Shown here: positions 29,402-39,400 of the stretch, piece by piece | Layout of the letters: each line of letters opens with the position of its first letter | How positions within the stretch are numbered: the first letter of the stretch is position 1 | From: Pseudorhodoferax sp. Leaf274 | Lineage (GTDB): Bacteria; Pseudomonadota; Gammaproteobacteria; Burkholderiales; Burkholderiaceae_C | Assembly: GCF_001422445.1 (NCBI RefSeq) | Contig: NZ_LMNA01000027.1 | Span: forward strand, 248,001-312,000 | Length of the DNA stretch: 64,000 nucleotides | Reading direction: 5' to 3' | Made by a program: the position numbers and the translations under genes | The notes under the pieces: model-generated | Databases searched by the model: none | Told to the model about the DNA's origin: nothing | Seen by the model: only the letters and a program-made list of their open reading frames with translations

Positions 29402-30226
29402 TCAGGCTTTCAACGCCGCGAGCGCCTGGGCCGTGGCCGCATCGGCCGGAAAGAACGACTCCACCGCCAGTTCCTGCAAGGTCACGTCCACCGGCGTGCC
29501 GAAGATCGTCGTGGTGCTGATGAAGCTCAGCACGCCCGTCTCGGTGCGCAGCTGGAACGGCACGACCACGCTGGACAGCTCGCCGCCGCCCGCCGTCGCG
29601 GCGTGGCCGCCTTCGCCGACCGAATAGGCCGCCAGTTCGTCGTGCAGGGCCTGCAGCACCGCGTCCCCCGTGGCCGCGACCTGCTGCTGCAGCCGTTCCA
29701 GCAGGTGCGCGCGCCACTGCGCCAGGTTGGCGATGCGGCTGGCCAGCCCTTGCGGATGCAGGGACAGCCTCAGCACGTTGACCGGCGGCTGCAACAGCTC
29801 GGGCGCCGCGCCCGCCATCAGCAGCGGCACGATGGCATTGGCCGCCACCAGCTGCCAGTGCCGGTCCACCGCCAGCGCGGGATAGGGCTCATGCCCCTTG
29901 AGCACCAGGTCCACGGCACGCCGCGCCGCCGCCAGGGCCGGGTCGTCCAGCGCGCGCTGGCGGTACATGGGCGCGAAACCGGCCGCCACCAGCAGCGCAT
30001 TGCGTTCGCGCAGCGGCACCTCCAACCGCTCGGCCAGGCGCAGCACCATCTCGCGGCTGGGCGCGGCGCGGCCGGTTTCCACGTAGCTCAGGTGCCGGGT
30101 GGAGATGTCCGCCTCGCCCGCCAGGTCCAGCTGGCTCATGCGCCGATGCTGGCGCCAGTGGCGCAGGTGCAGGCCGAACGGGTCGCGGGCGCCGGGCTGG
30201 CGCAGGGGATGGGAGGGGCTGGGCAT
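29402..30226 (-). CDS. XRE regulator with MmyB-like ligand-binding domain
   Basis: 274 residues: an N-terminal XRE helix-turn-helix (SQLDLAGEADISTRHLSYVE, about residues 28-60) and a C-terminal MmyB-like PAS-fold domain of about 170 residues that, in this family, binds fatty-acid-like ligands. The ATG at 30226 begins just ahead of the helix-turn-helix. It is divergent from the small membrane protein gene at 30358, and a perfect ATGACCT-GCG-AGGTCAT dyad lies between them. The pair is probably a self-contained regulator-target unit. Confidence 0.85.
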   Translation of the reverse strand: MPSPSHPLRQPGARDPFGLHLRHWRQHRRMSQLDLAGEADISTRHLSYVETGRAAPSREMVLRLAERLEVPLRERNALLVAAGFAPMYRQRALDDPALAAARRAVDLVLKGHEPYPALAVDRHWQLVAANAIVPLLMAGAAPELLQPPVNVLRLSLHPQGLASRIANLAQWRAHLLERLQQQVAATGDAVLQALHDELAAYSVGEGGHAATAGGGELSSVVVPFQLRTETGVLSFISTTTIFGTPVDVTLQELAVESFFPADAATAQALAALKA

Positions 30227-30260
30227 GGCGCCGATTCTGGCGCCCGGCCACCGCGCGCCC

Positions 30261-30277
30261 ATGACCTGCGAGGTCAT
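30261..30277. promoter_or_regulatory. Candidate operator of the MmyB-type regulator
   Basis: ATGACCT and AGGTCAT, a perfect 7-bp inverted repeat with a 3-bp spacer, lies centrally in the 131-bp region between the divergent regulator (30226) and membrane-protein (30358) genes. Confidence 0.6.
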
Positions 30278-30357
30278 GGCTTCGCAGCGCCGCCCGCGCA
30301 ACCATGCGCTCCAACGCCAGGGGACGGTCCCCGGGCGTGCAACCCAAGGAGTCCGCC

Positions 30358-30783
30358 ATGTCTTCCTCGTTCTTCGCCGCGCCCCGCTTCCTGTCCCGCG
30401 TGATGTGGGTCGATGCCGCCTCGTGTGCCGCCACAGGCGCGTTGCAGGTCGGCGCCACCGACGCCCTGGCCCGCCTCACGGGCCTGCCCGGCGGACTGCT
30501 GCTGGGCACCGGCCTGTTCCTGCTGGCCTATGCCGCGGCAGCCGCCGCCGTGGCCAGCCGGGCCTCGCCGCCGCGCACCCTGGTCGGGCTCGTGGCCATC
30601 GGCAACTTCGGCTGGGCCGCGGCCTGCGCGGCGCTGCTGGCCAGTGGCCTGTACGCCGTCACGGCGCTGGGCATGGCCTGGGTGGTCGCCCAGGCCGTGA
30701 CGGTGGTGCTGCTGGCCGAGGCGCAGTGGATGGGCTTGCGCGCCACGCGCCCGCAGCGCGGCGGCCTGGCGACTTCGGCCTGA
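30358..30783 (+). CDS. Four-helix integral membrane protein, unknown function
   Basis: 141 residues with four hydrophobic helices (about 15-35, 45-65, 75-95, 100-120). AAGGAG stands 10 bp before the ATG at 30358. Divergent from the XRE/MmyB regulator with a shared candidate operator. I do not recognise the family with certainty; similar small proteins are often found divergent from MmyB-type regulators. Confidence 0.7.
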   Translation: MSSSFFAAPRFLSRVMWVDAASCAATGALQVGATDALARLTGLPGGLLLGTGLFLLAYAAAAAAVASRASPPRTLVGLVAIGNFGWAAACAALLASGLYAVTALGMAWVVAQAVTVVLLAEAQWMGLRATRPQRGGLATSA

Positions 30784-30835
30784 AGTTGCACCAATCCCCC
30801 GGGGACTGCTGGTTTAAATATGGACAATTGCGCCC

Positions 30836-32431
30836 ATGAGCGCAACGCCCTTGCCCCACAACCCCTCGATCTGGGCCACGCTGCGCTACCAGCAGTTCCG
30901 CGCCCTGTGGAGCGCCGGGGGCATCTACTTCATCGGCAACGCCATGCAGACCATGGCCGGTGCCTGGATGATGGTCGAGCTGACCGGCTCGTCCTTCCTG
31001 GCCGCGCTGGTGCAGACGGCCGTGTTCCTGCCGATGTTCCTGCTGTCATTGCCGGCCGGTGTGCTGGCCGACATCACCGACCGGCGCCGGCTGATCCTGA
31101 CGGCGCTGGTGGTGCAGGCGGTGGCGGGCACCTTGATGGCGGTGCTGCTGCTGGCCGGCATCGGCGGGCCCGGCACGCTGCTGTTCATGATCTTCGTGGC
31201 GGGCTGCTGCACGGCACTGCTGTCGCCGGCCTGGAACTCCACCATCGCCGATTCGGTCACGCGTGCGGACCTGCCCCAGGCCATCACCTGCGTCTCCATC
31301 GCCTACAACGCGGCGCGCGCGGTCGGCCCGGCCCTGGCCGGCCTGGTGTTCACGCTGGTGGGCGGCGCCTGGAACTTCGCGCTGGCTGTTGTCGCCGTGG
31401 TGGTGATGGCGCTGGCCATCCGGCGCTATCCGCCCAAGCCGCACCCGCCCTCGCGGCTGCCGGCCGAACGCCTGTGGGGCGGCATGATGGCCGCGCTGCG
31501 ATTCGCCTGGCATTCGCAGACGGTGCTGGCGCAGCTGGTGCGCACCGTGGCCTACGCCGGCGCGGGTTCGGCGCTGTGGGCGCTGCTGCCCACCATCGGC
31601 GCGCAGAAGCTGGGCCTGGGCGCCACCGGCTACGGCATGCTGATGGGCTGCCTGGGCACCGGTGCCGTGCTGATCGGCCTGGTGGTCGGCCAGCTGCGCC
31701 ACCGCGTGGGGCTGGAGAAGCTGGTCGCCATCGGCTGCATCGTCTATGCCGTGGTGAACCTGATCGCCGCCTTCGCGCCCTGGCCGGCGCTGGTCTACCT
31801 CTCGCTGGTGGCCGGCGGCGCGGCCTGGATGGCCGTGATGTCCACCTTCAACACCGCCACCCAGACCAGCGTGCCGCCCTGGGTGCGCTCGCGTGCGGTG
31901 GCCATGCACACCTTGTGCGCGCTGGGCTCGTTCGCGCTGGGCTCGGCCTTCTGGGGCGCCATGGCCGACATCACGGGCTTGACCTTCACGCTGGTGGTGG
32001 CGGCAGCCACGATGGCCGGCGGCCTGCTGCTGGGCAAGCCCTTCCCGCTGCGCATGGGCGAGGCGCAGGAGGTGACGCAGACCACACCCTGGGACGAGCT
32101 CTACGTCTCCAAGGAGCCCGCGCCCGAGGCCGGCCCCGTGGCCATCGAGATCGGCTACCGCATCCGGCCCGAGGAGGCCGCCACCTTCCTGGAGGCCACC
32201 AGCCTGCTGCGCGCGCACCGCAAGCGCGATGGCGCCACCTTCTGGCGTGTCTACCGCGACCTGGCCGATCCCTCGCGCTACGTGGAGCGCTTCATCGTGA
32301 GTTCCTGGGCCGACTACTTGCACCAGCGCGCGCGCCACACGCAGGCCGACCACGAGCTGGAGGCCACGGTGCGTGCCTTCGTGCTGCCGGGCGAGGCGGT
32401 GGAGATGAAGCACTACCTGGCCGAGGCATGA
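30836..32431 (+). CDS. MFS exporter, EntS-like (MFS_3), with C-terminal extension
   Basis: 531 residues. Twelve hydrophobic helices occupy about 1-410, with the MFS loop motif GVLADITDRRRL near residue 79. A cytoplasmic C-terminal domain of about 110 residues (IEIGYRIRPEEAATFLEAT onwards) looks like a dimeric alpha-beta barrel. This layout is that of the MFS_3 family that includes enterobactin exporter EntS. TTGCAC and a TTTAAAT stretch stand 20-50 bp upstream as a possible promoter. The stop overlaps the next gene (ATGA), linking export to the OCD-like enzyme; the cargo is unknown. Confidence 0.85.
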   Translation: MSATPLPHNPSIWATLRYQQFRALWSAGGIYFIGNAMQTMAGAWMMVELTGSSFLAALVQTAVFLPMFLLSLPAGVLADITDRRRLILTALVVQAVAGTLMAVLLLAGIGGPGTLLFMIFVAGCCTALLSPAWNSTIADSVTRADLPQAITCVSIAYNAARAVGPALAGLVFTLVGGAWNFALAVVAVVVMALAIRRYPPKPHPPSRLPAERLWGGMMAALRFAWHSQTVLAQLVRTVAYAGAGSALWALLPTIGAQKLGLGATGYGMLMGCLGTGAVLIGLVVGQLRHRVGLEKLVAIGCIVYAVVNLIAAFAPWPALVYLSLVAGGAAWMAVMSTFNTATQTSVPPWVRSRAVAMHTLCALGSFALGSAFWGAMADITGLTFTLVVAAATMAGGLLLGKPFPLRMGEAQEVTQTTPWDELYVSKEPAPEAGPVAIEIGYRIRPEEAATFLEATSLLRAHRKRDGATFWRVYRDLADPSRYVERFIVSSWADYLHQRARHTQADHELEATVRAFVLPGEAVEMKHYLAEA

Positions 32432-33372
32432 GGTCCATCGACGCGGCCGCGGTCCACGCCGCCCTGCCCTTCGACCGCCTGATCCCCACGCTGCGCCAGG
32501 CCTTCGCGGAGCCCTGCACCGTGCCGCTGCGCCACACGCACGCGGTGGAGAGCGGCTTCACATCGCTGATCATGCCGGCCTGGACCGCGCGCCACTACGG
32601 CGTGAAGGTCATCAACATCGCGCCAGGCAATGCGGCGCGCGGCCTGCCCGGCCTGCACGCCAGCTACCTGCTGCACGACTCCGCCACGGGCGTGCCGCTG
32701 GCCCTGCTCGACGGCGACGCGATAACGGCGCGGCGCACGGTGGCGGCCTCGGCGCTGGCGGCCTCGTACCTGGCGCGCGAGGACGCGCAGCACCTGCTCG
32801 TGGTCGGCGCAGGCCGGCTCGCGCGGCTGCTGCCGGCGGCCTTCGCGGCCGTGCGGCCGATCCGCCGCGTGACGGTCTGGGCCCGCTCGGCCCCGCAGGC
32901 CACGGCCCTGGCGGCGAATCTGCGGGAGGACGGCTTCGACGCGCTGGCCGCGCACGACCTGCCCACCGCCTGCGCGGGCGCCGACATCGTGAGCTGCGCC
33001 ACACTGGCCACCGCGCCCGTGGTGCACGGCGCCTGGCTGGCCCCGGGCAGCCACTTGGACCTGATCGGCAGCTTCTCGCCCCAGATGTGCGAGGCCGACG
33101 ACGCCTGCTTCGCCGGTGCCGGCCTGTGGATCGACACGGCCGAGGCGCTGCAAAAGAGCGGCGACCTGCTGGGGCCGCTGGCGCGCGGCGTGTTCCGCGC
33201 CGAGGACGTGCGCGGCACGCTTTCCGATCTCGTGGCGGGCACCGCCCAGGGCCGCCGCACGGCCGGCGAGCGCACCGTGTTCAAGGCCGTGGGCACAGCG
33301 CTCGAAGACCTCGCTGCAGCGGTCGCCGTGCTGGATGCAGAGGAACAGGCCGACGCTACGCGTCGACCTTGA
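32428..33372 (+). CDS. Ornithine cyclodeaminase/mu-crystallin family enzyme
   Basis: 314 residues with the family features: an N-terminal dimerisation part, GVKVINIAPGNAARGLPGLH, and a Rossmann segment LLVVGAGRLARLLPAAFAA near residue 130. Members are NAD(P)-dependent cyclodeaminases, alanine dehydrogenases, ketimine reductases, or enzymes that make amino-acid building blocks. Which reaction applies is not clear. Translationally coupled to the MFS exporter. Its 3' end overlaps the convergent Bug receptor by 17 bp. Confidence 0.83.
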   Translation: MRSIDAAAVHAALPFDRLIPTLRQAFAEPCTVPLRHTHAVESGFTSLIMPAWTARHYGVKVINIAPGNAARGLPGLHASYLLHDSATGVPLALLDGDAITARRTVAASALAASYLAREDAQHLLVVGAGRLARLLPAAFAAVRPIRRVTVWARSAPQATALAANLREDGFDALAAHDLPTACAGADIVSCATLATAPVVHGAWLAPGSHLDLIGSFSPQMCEADDACFAGAGLWIDTAEALQKSGDLLGPLARGVFRAEDVRGTLSDLVAGTAQGRRTAGERTVFKAVGTALEDLAAAVAVLDAEEQADATRRP

Positions 33373-34333
33373 CCTTGCCGTCGCGCACCACCTTGCCCCA
33401 CTTGGCGGTCTCGCTGGCGATGAACTGCGTGAACTTCTCGCGCGTGCCACCGCCGTCCTCCGCACCGTAGGTGTCCATGCGCTCCTGCACGTCGGGCATG
33501 GCCAGCACGGTGTTGACGTCGCGGTTCACCTTGTCGGCGATCGGCGTGGGTAGCTTGCCAGGGCCGACCAAGCCGTACCAGGTGGTGGCCTCGAAGCCCT
33601 CGAAGCCCTGCTCCTGCATGGTCGGCACGCCCGGGTGGCCCTTGGCGCGGCGCGTGCGCGTCTGCGCCACGGCCACCACCTTGCCGCTCTTCACGTGCGG
33701 CGTGGCCGCCGTCATGGTCTCGAAGCTGTACTGGATCTGGTTGCCCATGAGGTCGGCCAGCAGCGGGCCGCTGCCCTTGTAGGGCACGTGCATGGCGTCC
33801 AGCCCGCCCTGCAGCTTGAACATCTCCAGCGCCAGGTGCTGGGCCGAGCCCGCGCCGGCCGAGCCGAAGCTGACCTTGCCGGGCTCGGCCTTGCACAGGG
33901 CCACGATGTCCTTGAGCGCCGTGGCCTTCTGGCCGGGGCCGGCGATCAGCAGGTTGGGCGTCACGCCCACCATCACGATGGGCACGAAGTCGCGCTGCAC
34001 GTCGTAGCGCAGCTTGGGCTGCAGGCTGGGGGCCAGCGCGTGGCTGTTGATGTGCGCCATCAGCAACGTGCTGCCATCGCTGGGCTGCTGGGCCACGTAC
34101 TCGGCCGCCAGCACGCCCGCCACGCCGGGCTTGTTCTCCACGATGACCGACTGGCCCCACATGGCCGTGAGCTTCTGCGCCACCACGCGCGCCAGCGCGT
34201 CTGTGCCGCCGCCGGGCGGAAAGCCCACCACGATGCGCACCGGCCCGGAAGGCCAGTCTTGCGCGAACAGCGAGGGGGCGCCGAGCGTGGCCGCCGCGGC
34301 GCCCACGGCCTGGATCAGGGAACGTCTTTGCAT
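33356..34333 (-). CDS. Bug-family (TctC-type) solute receptor
   Basis: 325 residues. Signal peptide ending SLFAQ at about 25, then GPVRIVVGFPPGGGTDALAR and later MHVPYKGSGPLLADLMG, the two best Bug-family landmarks. It lies 37 bp downstream of the aminotransferase in the same direction, so it is likely the receptor for a carboxylate used by that module. No TctAB membrane genes are nearby. Confidence 0.88.
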   Translation of the reverse strand: MQRRSLIQAVGAAAATLGAPSLFAQDWPSGPVRIVVGFPPGGGTDALARVVAQKLTAMWGQSVIVENKPGVAGVLAAEYVAQQPSDGSTLLMAHINSHALAPSLQPKLRYDVQRDFVPIVMVGVTPNLLIAGPGQKATALKDIVALCKAEPGKVSFGSAGAGSAQHLALEMFKLQGGLDAMHVPYKGSGPLLADLMGNQIQYSFETMTAATPHVKSGKVVAVAQTRTRRAKGHPGVPTMQEQGFEGFEATTWYGLVGPGKLPTPIADKVNRDVNTVLAMPDVQERMDTYGAEDGGGTREKFTQFIASETAKWGKVVRDGKVKVDA

Positions 34334-34370
34334 CGTGTGTCTCCGGATGTGTTGGGATGCCGCGAACGCT

Positions 34371-35612
34371 TCAGCTGACGTTCTTGAGGGGCGAGGGGGC
34401 GGGATGGCGCGCGAAGTGGTCCATGGTGGCCTGCACGCCGCTGCCGGCCAGCTTCACGCCGGCCAGCTGCAGGCCCATCTCGACGCCCGCCACCATGGCC
34501 ACCAGCGTGAGGTCGTTGCTGTCGCCCAGGTGGCCCATGCGGAACATGCGGCCCTTGAGCTTGCCGAGGCCCGTGCCCAGCGACAGGTCGAAGCGCTCGT
34601 GGATCAGCTTGCGCAGCGCGTCGGCGTCCACGCCCTCGGGCGTGATCACGCCGGTCAGCACGGGCGAGTAGACGGCCGGGTCGGCGCACTGGATCGGCAG
34701 GCCCCAGGCGTTGACGCCTGCGCGCACGCCGGCGGCCCAGCGCTGGTGGCGTGCGAACACGTTCTCCAGGCCCTCGCTCAGCACCATGTCCAGCGCTTCC
34801 GACAGGCCATACAGCAGGTTGGTGCTGGGCGTGTAGGGCCAGTAGCCGGTCTTGTTCATCTCGACGATCTCGGCCCAGTCGAAGAAGGCGCGCGGCAGCT
34901 TCGCCGACTTCGATGCCTCCAGCGCGCGCGGCGACAAGGCGTTGAAGCTGATGCCGGGCGGCAGCATGAGGCCCTTCTGCGAGCCGCTGACCGTGACGTC
35001 CACGCCCCATTCGTCGTGCCGGTAGTCGGCACTGGCCAGACCCGAGATGCTGTCGACCATCAGCAGCGCCGGGTGGCCGGCCGCGTCGATGGCCTTGCGC
35101 ACGGCGGCGATGTCCGACGTCACCCCCGTGGAGGTCTCGTTGTGCACCACGCACACGGCCTTGATCTTCTTGTCCACGTCCTTGCGCAGCCGCGCCTCGA
35201 TGAGGTCGGCCTGCACGCCGCGGCGCCAGCTGCCGGCGTTCGGCAGGTGTTCGTCGCGCCCCTCCCAGGCCAGGAACTCGGTGGCGATGCCGAGCTTGGT
35301 CGCCATCTTGTTCCACAGGCTGGCGAAGTGCCCGGTCTCGTACATCAGCACGTGGTCGCCAGGGCTCAGCGTGTTGAGCAGTGCGGCCTCCCAGGCGCCG
35401 GTGCCCGAGGCCGGGTAGATCACCACCGGGTGTTGGGTCTTGAAGATCTGCTGGATGCCCGACAGCACCTTGCGCCCGAGGCCGGCGAACTCCGGGCCGC
35501 GGTGGTCGATGGTGGGCAGGCTCATGGCCCGCAGGATGCGGTCGGGCACCGGGCTGGGACCCGGGATCTGCAGGAAGTGGCGGCCGGTCGGGTGGATGTC
35601 GAGCTGGAGCAT
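34371..35612 (-). CDS. Class V aminotransferase (alanine/serine-glyoxylate aminotransferase type)
   Basis: 413 residues. It begins with the glyoxylate-aminotransferase pattern GRHFLQIPGPSPVPDRIL. It has PASGTGAWEAALLNTLSPGD for cofactor phosphate binding, and the PLP lysine is in SGSQKGLMLPPG near residue 200. The enzyme transfers an amino group from serine or alanine to glyoxylate in the cytoplasm. The ATG at 35612 is preferred over an AT-rich upstream extension. Divergent from a GntR gene, with two inverted operator-like copies between them. Confidence 0.87.
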   Translation of the reverse strand: MLQLDIHPTGRHFLQIPGPSPVPDRILRAMSLPTIDHRGPEFAGLGRKVLSGIQQIFKTQHPVVIYPASGTGAWEAALLNTLSPGDHVLMYETGHFASLWNKMATKLGIATEFLAWEGRDEHLPNAGSWRRGVQADLIEARLRKDVDKKIKAVCVVHNETSTGVTSDIAAVRKAIDAAGHPALLMVDSISGLASADYRHDEWGVDVTVSGSQKGLMLPPGISFNALSPRALEASKSAKLPRAFFDWAEIVEMNKTGYWPYTPSTNLLYGLSEALDMVLSEGLENVFARHQRWAAGVRAGVNAWGLPIQCADPAVYSPVLTGVITPEGVDADALRKLIHERFDLSLGTGLGKLKGRMFRMGHLGDSNDLTLVAMVAGVEMGLQLAGVKLAGSGVQATMDHFARHPAPSPLKNVS

Positions 35613-35637
35613 GTCGGGTCCTTGTTGCCTTTCGAAT

Positions 35638-35717
35638 TTTTGCATTCAAAAAACATTGTCTAGGCATGGATAACCCTAGCTCTATGGCAACGACCAAGCA
35701 AAAATTTGAATGCAAAA
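35638..35717. promoter_or_regulatory. Two inverted 13-bp sites between the aminotransferase and GntR genes
   Basis: TTTTGCATTCAAA (35638-35650) and its exact reverse complement TTTGAATGCAAAA (35705-35717), 54 bp apart in an AT-rich 125-bp intergenic region. They are probably paired sites for the GntR protein controlling both divergent promoters, possibly by looping. Confidence 0.6.
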
Positions 35718-35737
35718 TCCATTTGTCCGAGGAAGAC

Positions 35738-36436
35738 ATGGCCGACATCATCGAAATCTCCCGTCTCGCGCTGCACGACCAGGTGGCCGCGCGGCTGCGC
35801 ACCATGCTGGTGGAGGGCCGCATCGCGCCCGGTGCCAAGCTCAACGAACGCGAACTGTGCGAGCAGCTGCGCGTCTCGCGCACCCCGCTGCGCGAGGCCA
35901 TCAAGCTGCTGGCGGCCGAGGGCCTGGTGGACCTGCTGCCCAACCGCGGCGCCGTGGCCGTCAAGCTGACCGAGGCCGATGTGCTGAACACCTTCGAGGT
36001 GCTGGCCATGCTGGAAGGCCAGTCGGGCGAGCTGGCGGCGCAGCGCATCACGGATGCGGAGCTGGCCGAGCTGCGCGCGCTGCACTACGAGATGCTGGCC
36101 TGCCATGCGCGGCGCGACCTGTCGGGCTACTACCGGCTCAATGCGCTGATCCACACCGGCATCAACGCCGCCGCACGCAACCCGGTGCTGGCCAGCACCT
36201 ACCGCGCGATCAACGCGCGCGTGCAGTCGCTGCGCTTTCGCACCAACCAGGACGAAGCCAAGTGGCAGCACGCCGTGCAGGAGCACGAGCAGATGGTCGC
36301 GGCGCTGCAGGCGCGCGACGCCGCTGCGCTGCGCGATGTGCTGGTGGCCCACGTGCTGCGCAAGCGCGACACCGTGCTCGCACTGCTGCGCGCGGGCGAG
36401 ATCTACCCGATCGCCGCCGCAGCCCGGAAAAACTAG
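35738..36436 (+). CDS. GntR/FCD-family regulator
   Basis: 232 residues: winged helix (HDQVAARLRTMLVEGRIAPG, then LNERELCEQLRVSRTPLREA) and an FCD effector domain with expected metal-binding Asp/His positions. The ATG at 35738 is chosen because GAGGA is 8 bp upstream and the helix-turn-helix begins soon after. The longer frame from 35666 has no ribosome-binding site and would run through the candidate operator. Between the aminotransferase and the FAD/Fe-S dehydrogenase, it is likely a repressor released by a 2-hydroxyacid. Confidence 0.85.
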   Translation: MADIIEISRLALHDQVAARLRTMLVEGRIAPGAKLNERELCEQLRVSRTPLREAIKLLAAEGLVDLLPNRGAVAVKLTEADVLNTFEVLAMLEGQSGELAAQRITDAELAELRALHYEMLACHARRDLSGYYRLNALIHTGINAAARNPVLASTYRAINARVQSLRFRTNQDEAKWQHAVQEHEQMVAALQARDAAALRDVLVAHVLRKRDTVLALLRAGEIYPIAAAARKN

Positions 36437-36445
36437 GAACACCCC

Positions 36446-39400
36446 ATGCACATCGACCCCGCAAGCGCCCTGCTCCCGGCTGGCACCGTGCTGCCACCCA
36501 ACGAAACCTGCGAGGCGCTGGCGCGCCGGCTGCGCGCGGAGACCGAGGGCGAGGTGCTGTTCGACGCCGGATCGCGCGGGCGCTACGCCACCGATGCGTC
36601 GATCTACCAGATCATGCCGGTCGGCGTGCTGGTGCCCAAGACCGCGCGCGACGTGGCGCTGGCCATCGACATCGCACGCGACCTCAAGGTGCCGGTGCTC
36701 GCGCGCGGCGGCGGCACCAGCCAGTGCGGCCAGACCACGGGCGCCGCGCTGGTCATCGACAACAGCAAGCACCTGCGCCGCGTGCTCGACATCGACGTGC
36801 AGGCCCGCACCGCCACGGTGGAGCCCGGCCTGGTGCTGGACCACCTCAACGCGCAGCTCAAGCCGCACGGCCTGTGGTACCCGGTGGACGTGTCGACCAG
36901 CGCCCAGGCCACGCTGGGCGGCATGGCCGGCAACAACTCCTGCGGCTCGCGCTCGATCGCCTACGGCAACATGGTGCACAACGTGCTGGGCGCGCAGGCC
37001 TGGCTGTCGGACGGCGAACTCGTCAACTTCGGGCCGGTCGCCGGCCTCGGCGGCCGCGCGGCGGCGATCGCCGACCACGTGCGCAAGCTGGCGGCGCAGC
37101 ACAGCGCGGAGATCGCCGCGCGCTGGCCCAAGGTCATGCGCCGCGTGGCCGGCTACAACCTGGACATCTTCTACAACCAGAGCGAGAAGCCCTACACAGC
37201 CGACGGCAGCGTGAACCTGGCGCACCTGCTGGTCGGCTCCGAAGGCACGCTGGCCGTCACGCGCAGCCTCACGCTGCAATTGAGTGAGCTGCCGCGCGCC
37301 AAGGTGCTGGGCATCGTGAACTTCCCGAGCTTCCACGCCGCCATGGACGCGGCGCAGCACATCGTCAAGCTCGGCCCCACGGCGGTCGAACTGGTGGACC
37401 GCACCATGATCGAACTGGCGCTGGCCAACCCAGCCTTCCGCCCCACGGTGGAGACCGCGCTGATCGGCAAGCCCGCCGCCATCCTGCTCGTGGAGTTCGC
37501 GGGCAGCGAGAAGGCCGCGCTGCTGCCGCAGCTGCGCCAGCTGGTAGAGCTGATGGGCGACCTGGGCCTGCCCGGCAGCGTGGTGCAGATGCCCGACGAC
37601 GCACCGCAGAAGAACCTGTGGGACGTGCGCAAGGCCGGCCTCAACATCATGATGAGCCTGAAGGGCGACGGCAAACCCGTGAGCTTCATCGAGGACTGCG
37701 CCGTGCCGCTCGAGCACCTGGCCGAGTACACCGACGCGCTGACCGAGGTGTTCGCGAAGTACGGCAGCCGCGGCACCTGGTACGCGCACGCTTCCGTGGG
37801 CACGCTGCACGTGCGGCCCATCCTGGACATGCGGACCGACGGCGGTGCCAAGATGCGCGCGATCGCCGAAGAGGCCAGCGCGCTCGTGCGCAAATACAAG
37901 GGCGCCTTCAGCGGAGAGCACGGCGACGGCCTGTGCCGCGGCGAGTGGATCGAATGGCAGTTCGGCCCGGCCATCAACGCGGCCTTTCGCAGCATCAAGC
38001 AGCACCTCGACCCGATCGGCCTGCTCAACCCCGGCAAGATCATCGACCCGCCCAAGATGGACGACGCGGCGCTGCTGCGCTTTGCGCCGCCCGCGTCGCC
38101 ACGGCCCTACCAGCGCATCGAACTGAAGCCCGTGCTCGACTGGTCGGCCTGGAACGTGCAGGCCGATCCGGTCACCGAGGTGACCACCGCACCCGGCACC
38201 GGCGGCGACAGCACGGGCGGCTTCGCCAAGGCCGTGGAGATGTGCAACAACAACGGCCACTGCCGCAAGTTCGACGCCGGCACCATGTGCCCCAGCTACC
38301 GTGTGACGCGCGACGAGCAGCACCTCACGCGCGGCCGGGCCAACACCTTGCGCCTCGCGCTCTCGGGCCAGCTGGGCCCCGATGCACTGGCCAGCGAAGA
38401 GCTGCACGCCACCATGGACCTGTGCGTGGGATGCAAGGGCTGCAAGCGCGACTGCCCGACCGGTGTGGACATGGCCAAGATGAAGATCGAGTTCCTGGCC
38501 CACTACAAGACCCAGCACGGCCACACGCTCAAGGACCGGCTCATCGCGCGCCTGCCCGACTACGCGCACCGCGCCAGCCGCCTGCCCTGGCTCATGAACC
38601 TGCGCAACCGGGTGCCGGGCGCGGCCTGGCTGGGCGAGAAGGCGCTGGGCCTGTCGGCGAGGCGTTCACTGCCCGCCTGGCGCAGCGACACCTTCTGGCG
38701 CGCGCGCGATGCCCAGCTGTTCGCCGGCCGCGAGGCCACGCTGGCCGCAGCCCAGGCCGGCCAGAAGACCGCCGTGCTGTTCGTCGACACCTTCAACGGC
38801 ACGTTCGAGACCGAGAACGCGCTGGCCGCCGCGCGCGTGCTCAAGGCCGCCGGCTACCTGCTGCACACGGTCGAGAAGGCCGGCGGCCACCATTGCTGCG
38901 GCCGCACCTACCTGGCCAGCGGCATGGTGGACGAAGCGCGCGCCAAGGCCGCGGCGCTGGTCGACGCGCTGGCACCGTTCGCGCAGGCCGGCATCGCCAT
39001 CGTGGGCCTGGAGCCCTCGTGCCTGCTCACGCTGCGCGACGAGGCGTTGGTCATGGGCCTGGGCGACAAAGCCGTCAGCGTGTCGCAGCAGGCGCTGCTG
39101 TTCGAGGAGTTCGTCGCGCGCGAGGCCAAGGCCGGCCGCTTTTCCATCGCGCTACAGCCCGCCGGCAAGCCCATCCTGCTGCACGGCCACTGCCACCAGA
39201 AGGCCTTCGGCGCGGTCACGCCGATCCTGGATGTGCTCAGGCTGATCCCGGGCGCCCAGCCCGAGCTGATCGAGAGCAGCTGCTGCGGCATGGCCGGCAG
39301 CTTCGGCTACGAGGCTGCGCACTACGCGGTATCCATGCAGATGGCCGAGGCCAGCCTGTTGCCTGCCGTGCGCCAGCAGCCCGACGCCATCGTCGTGGCC

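Noticed and set aside
35666-35737. Start of the GntR gene at the first ATG
   Set aside because: No Shine-Dalgarno sequence, AT-rich promoter-like composition, and it would put an operator copy inside the coding region; the ATG at 35738 has a good GAGGA.
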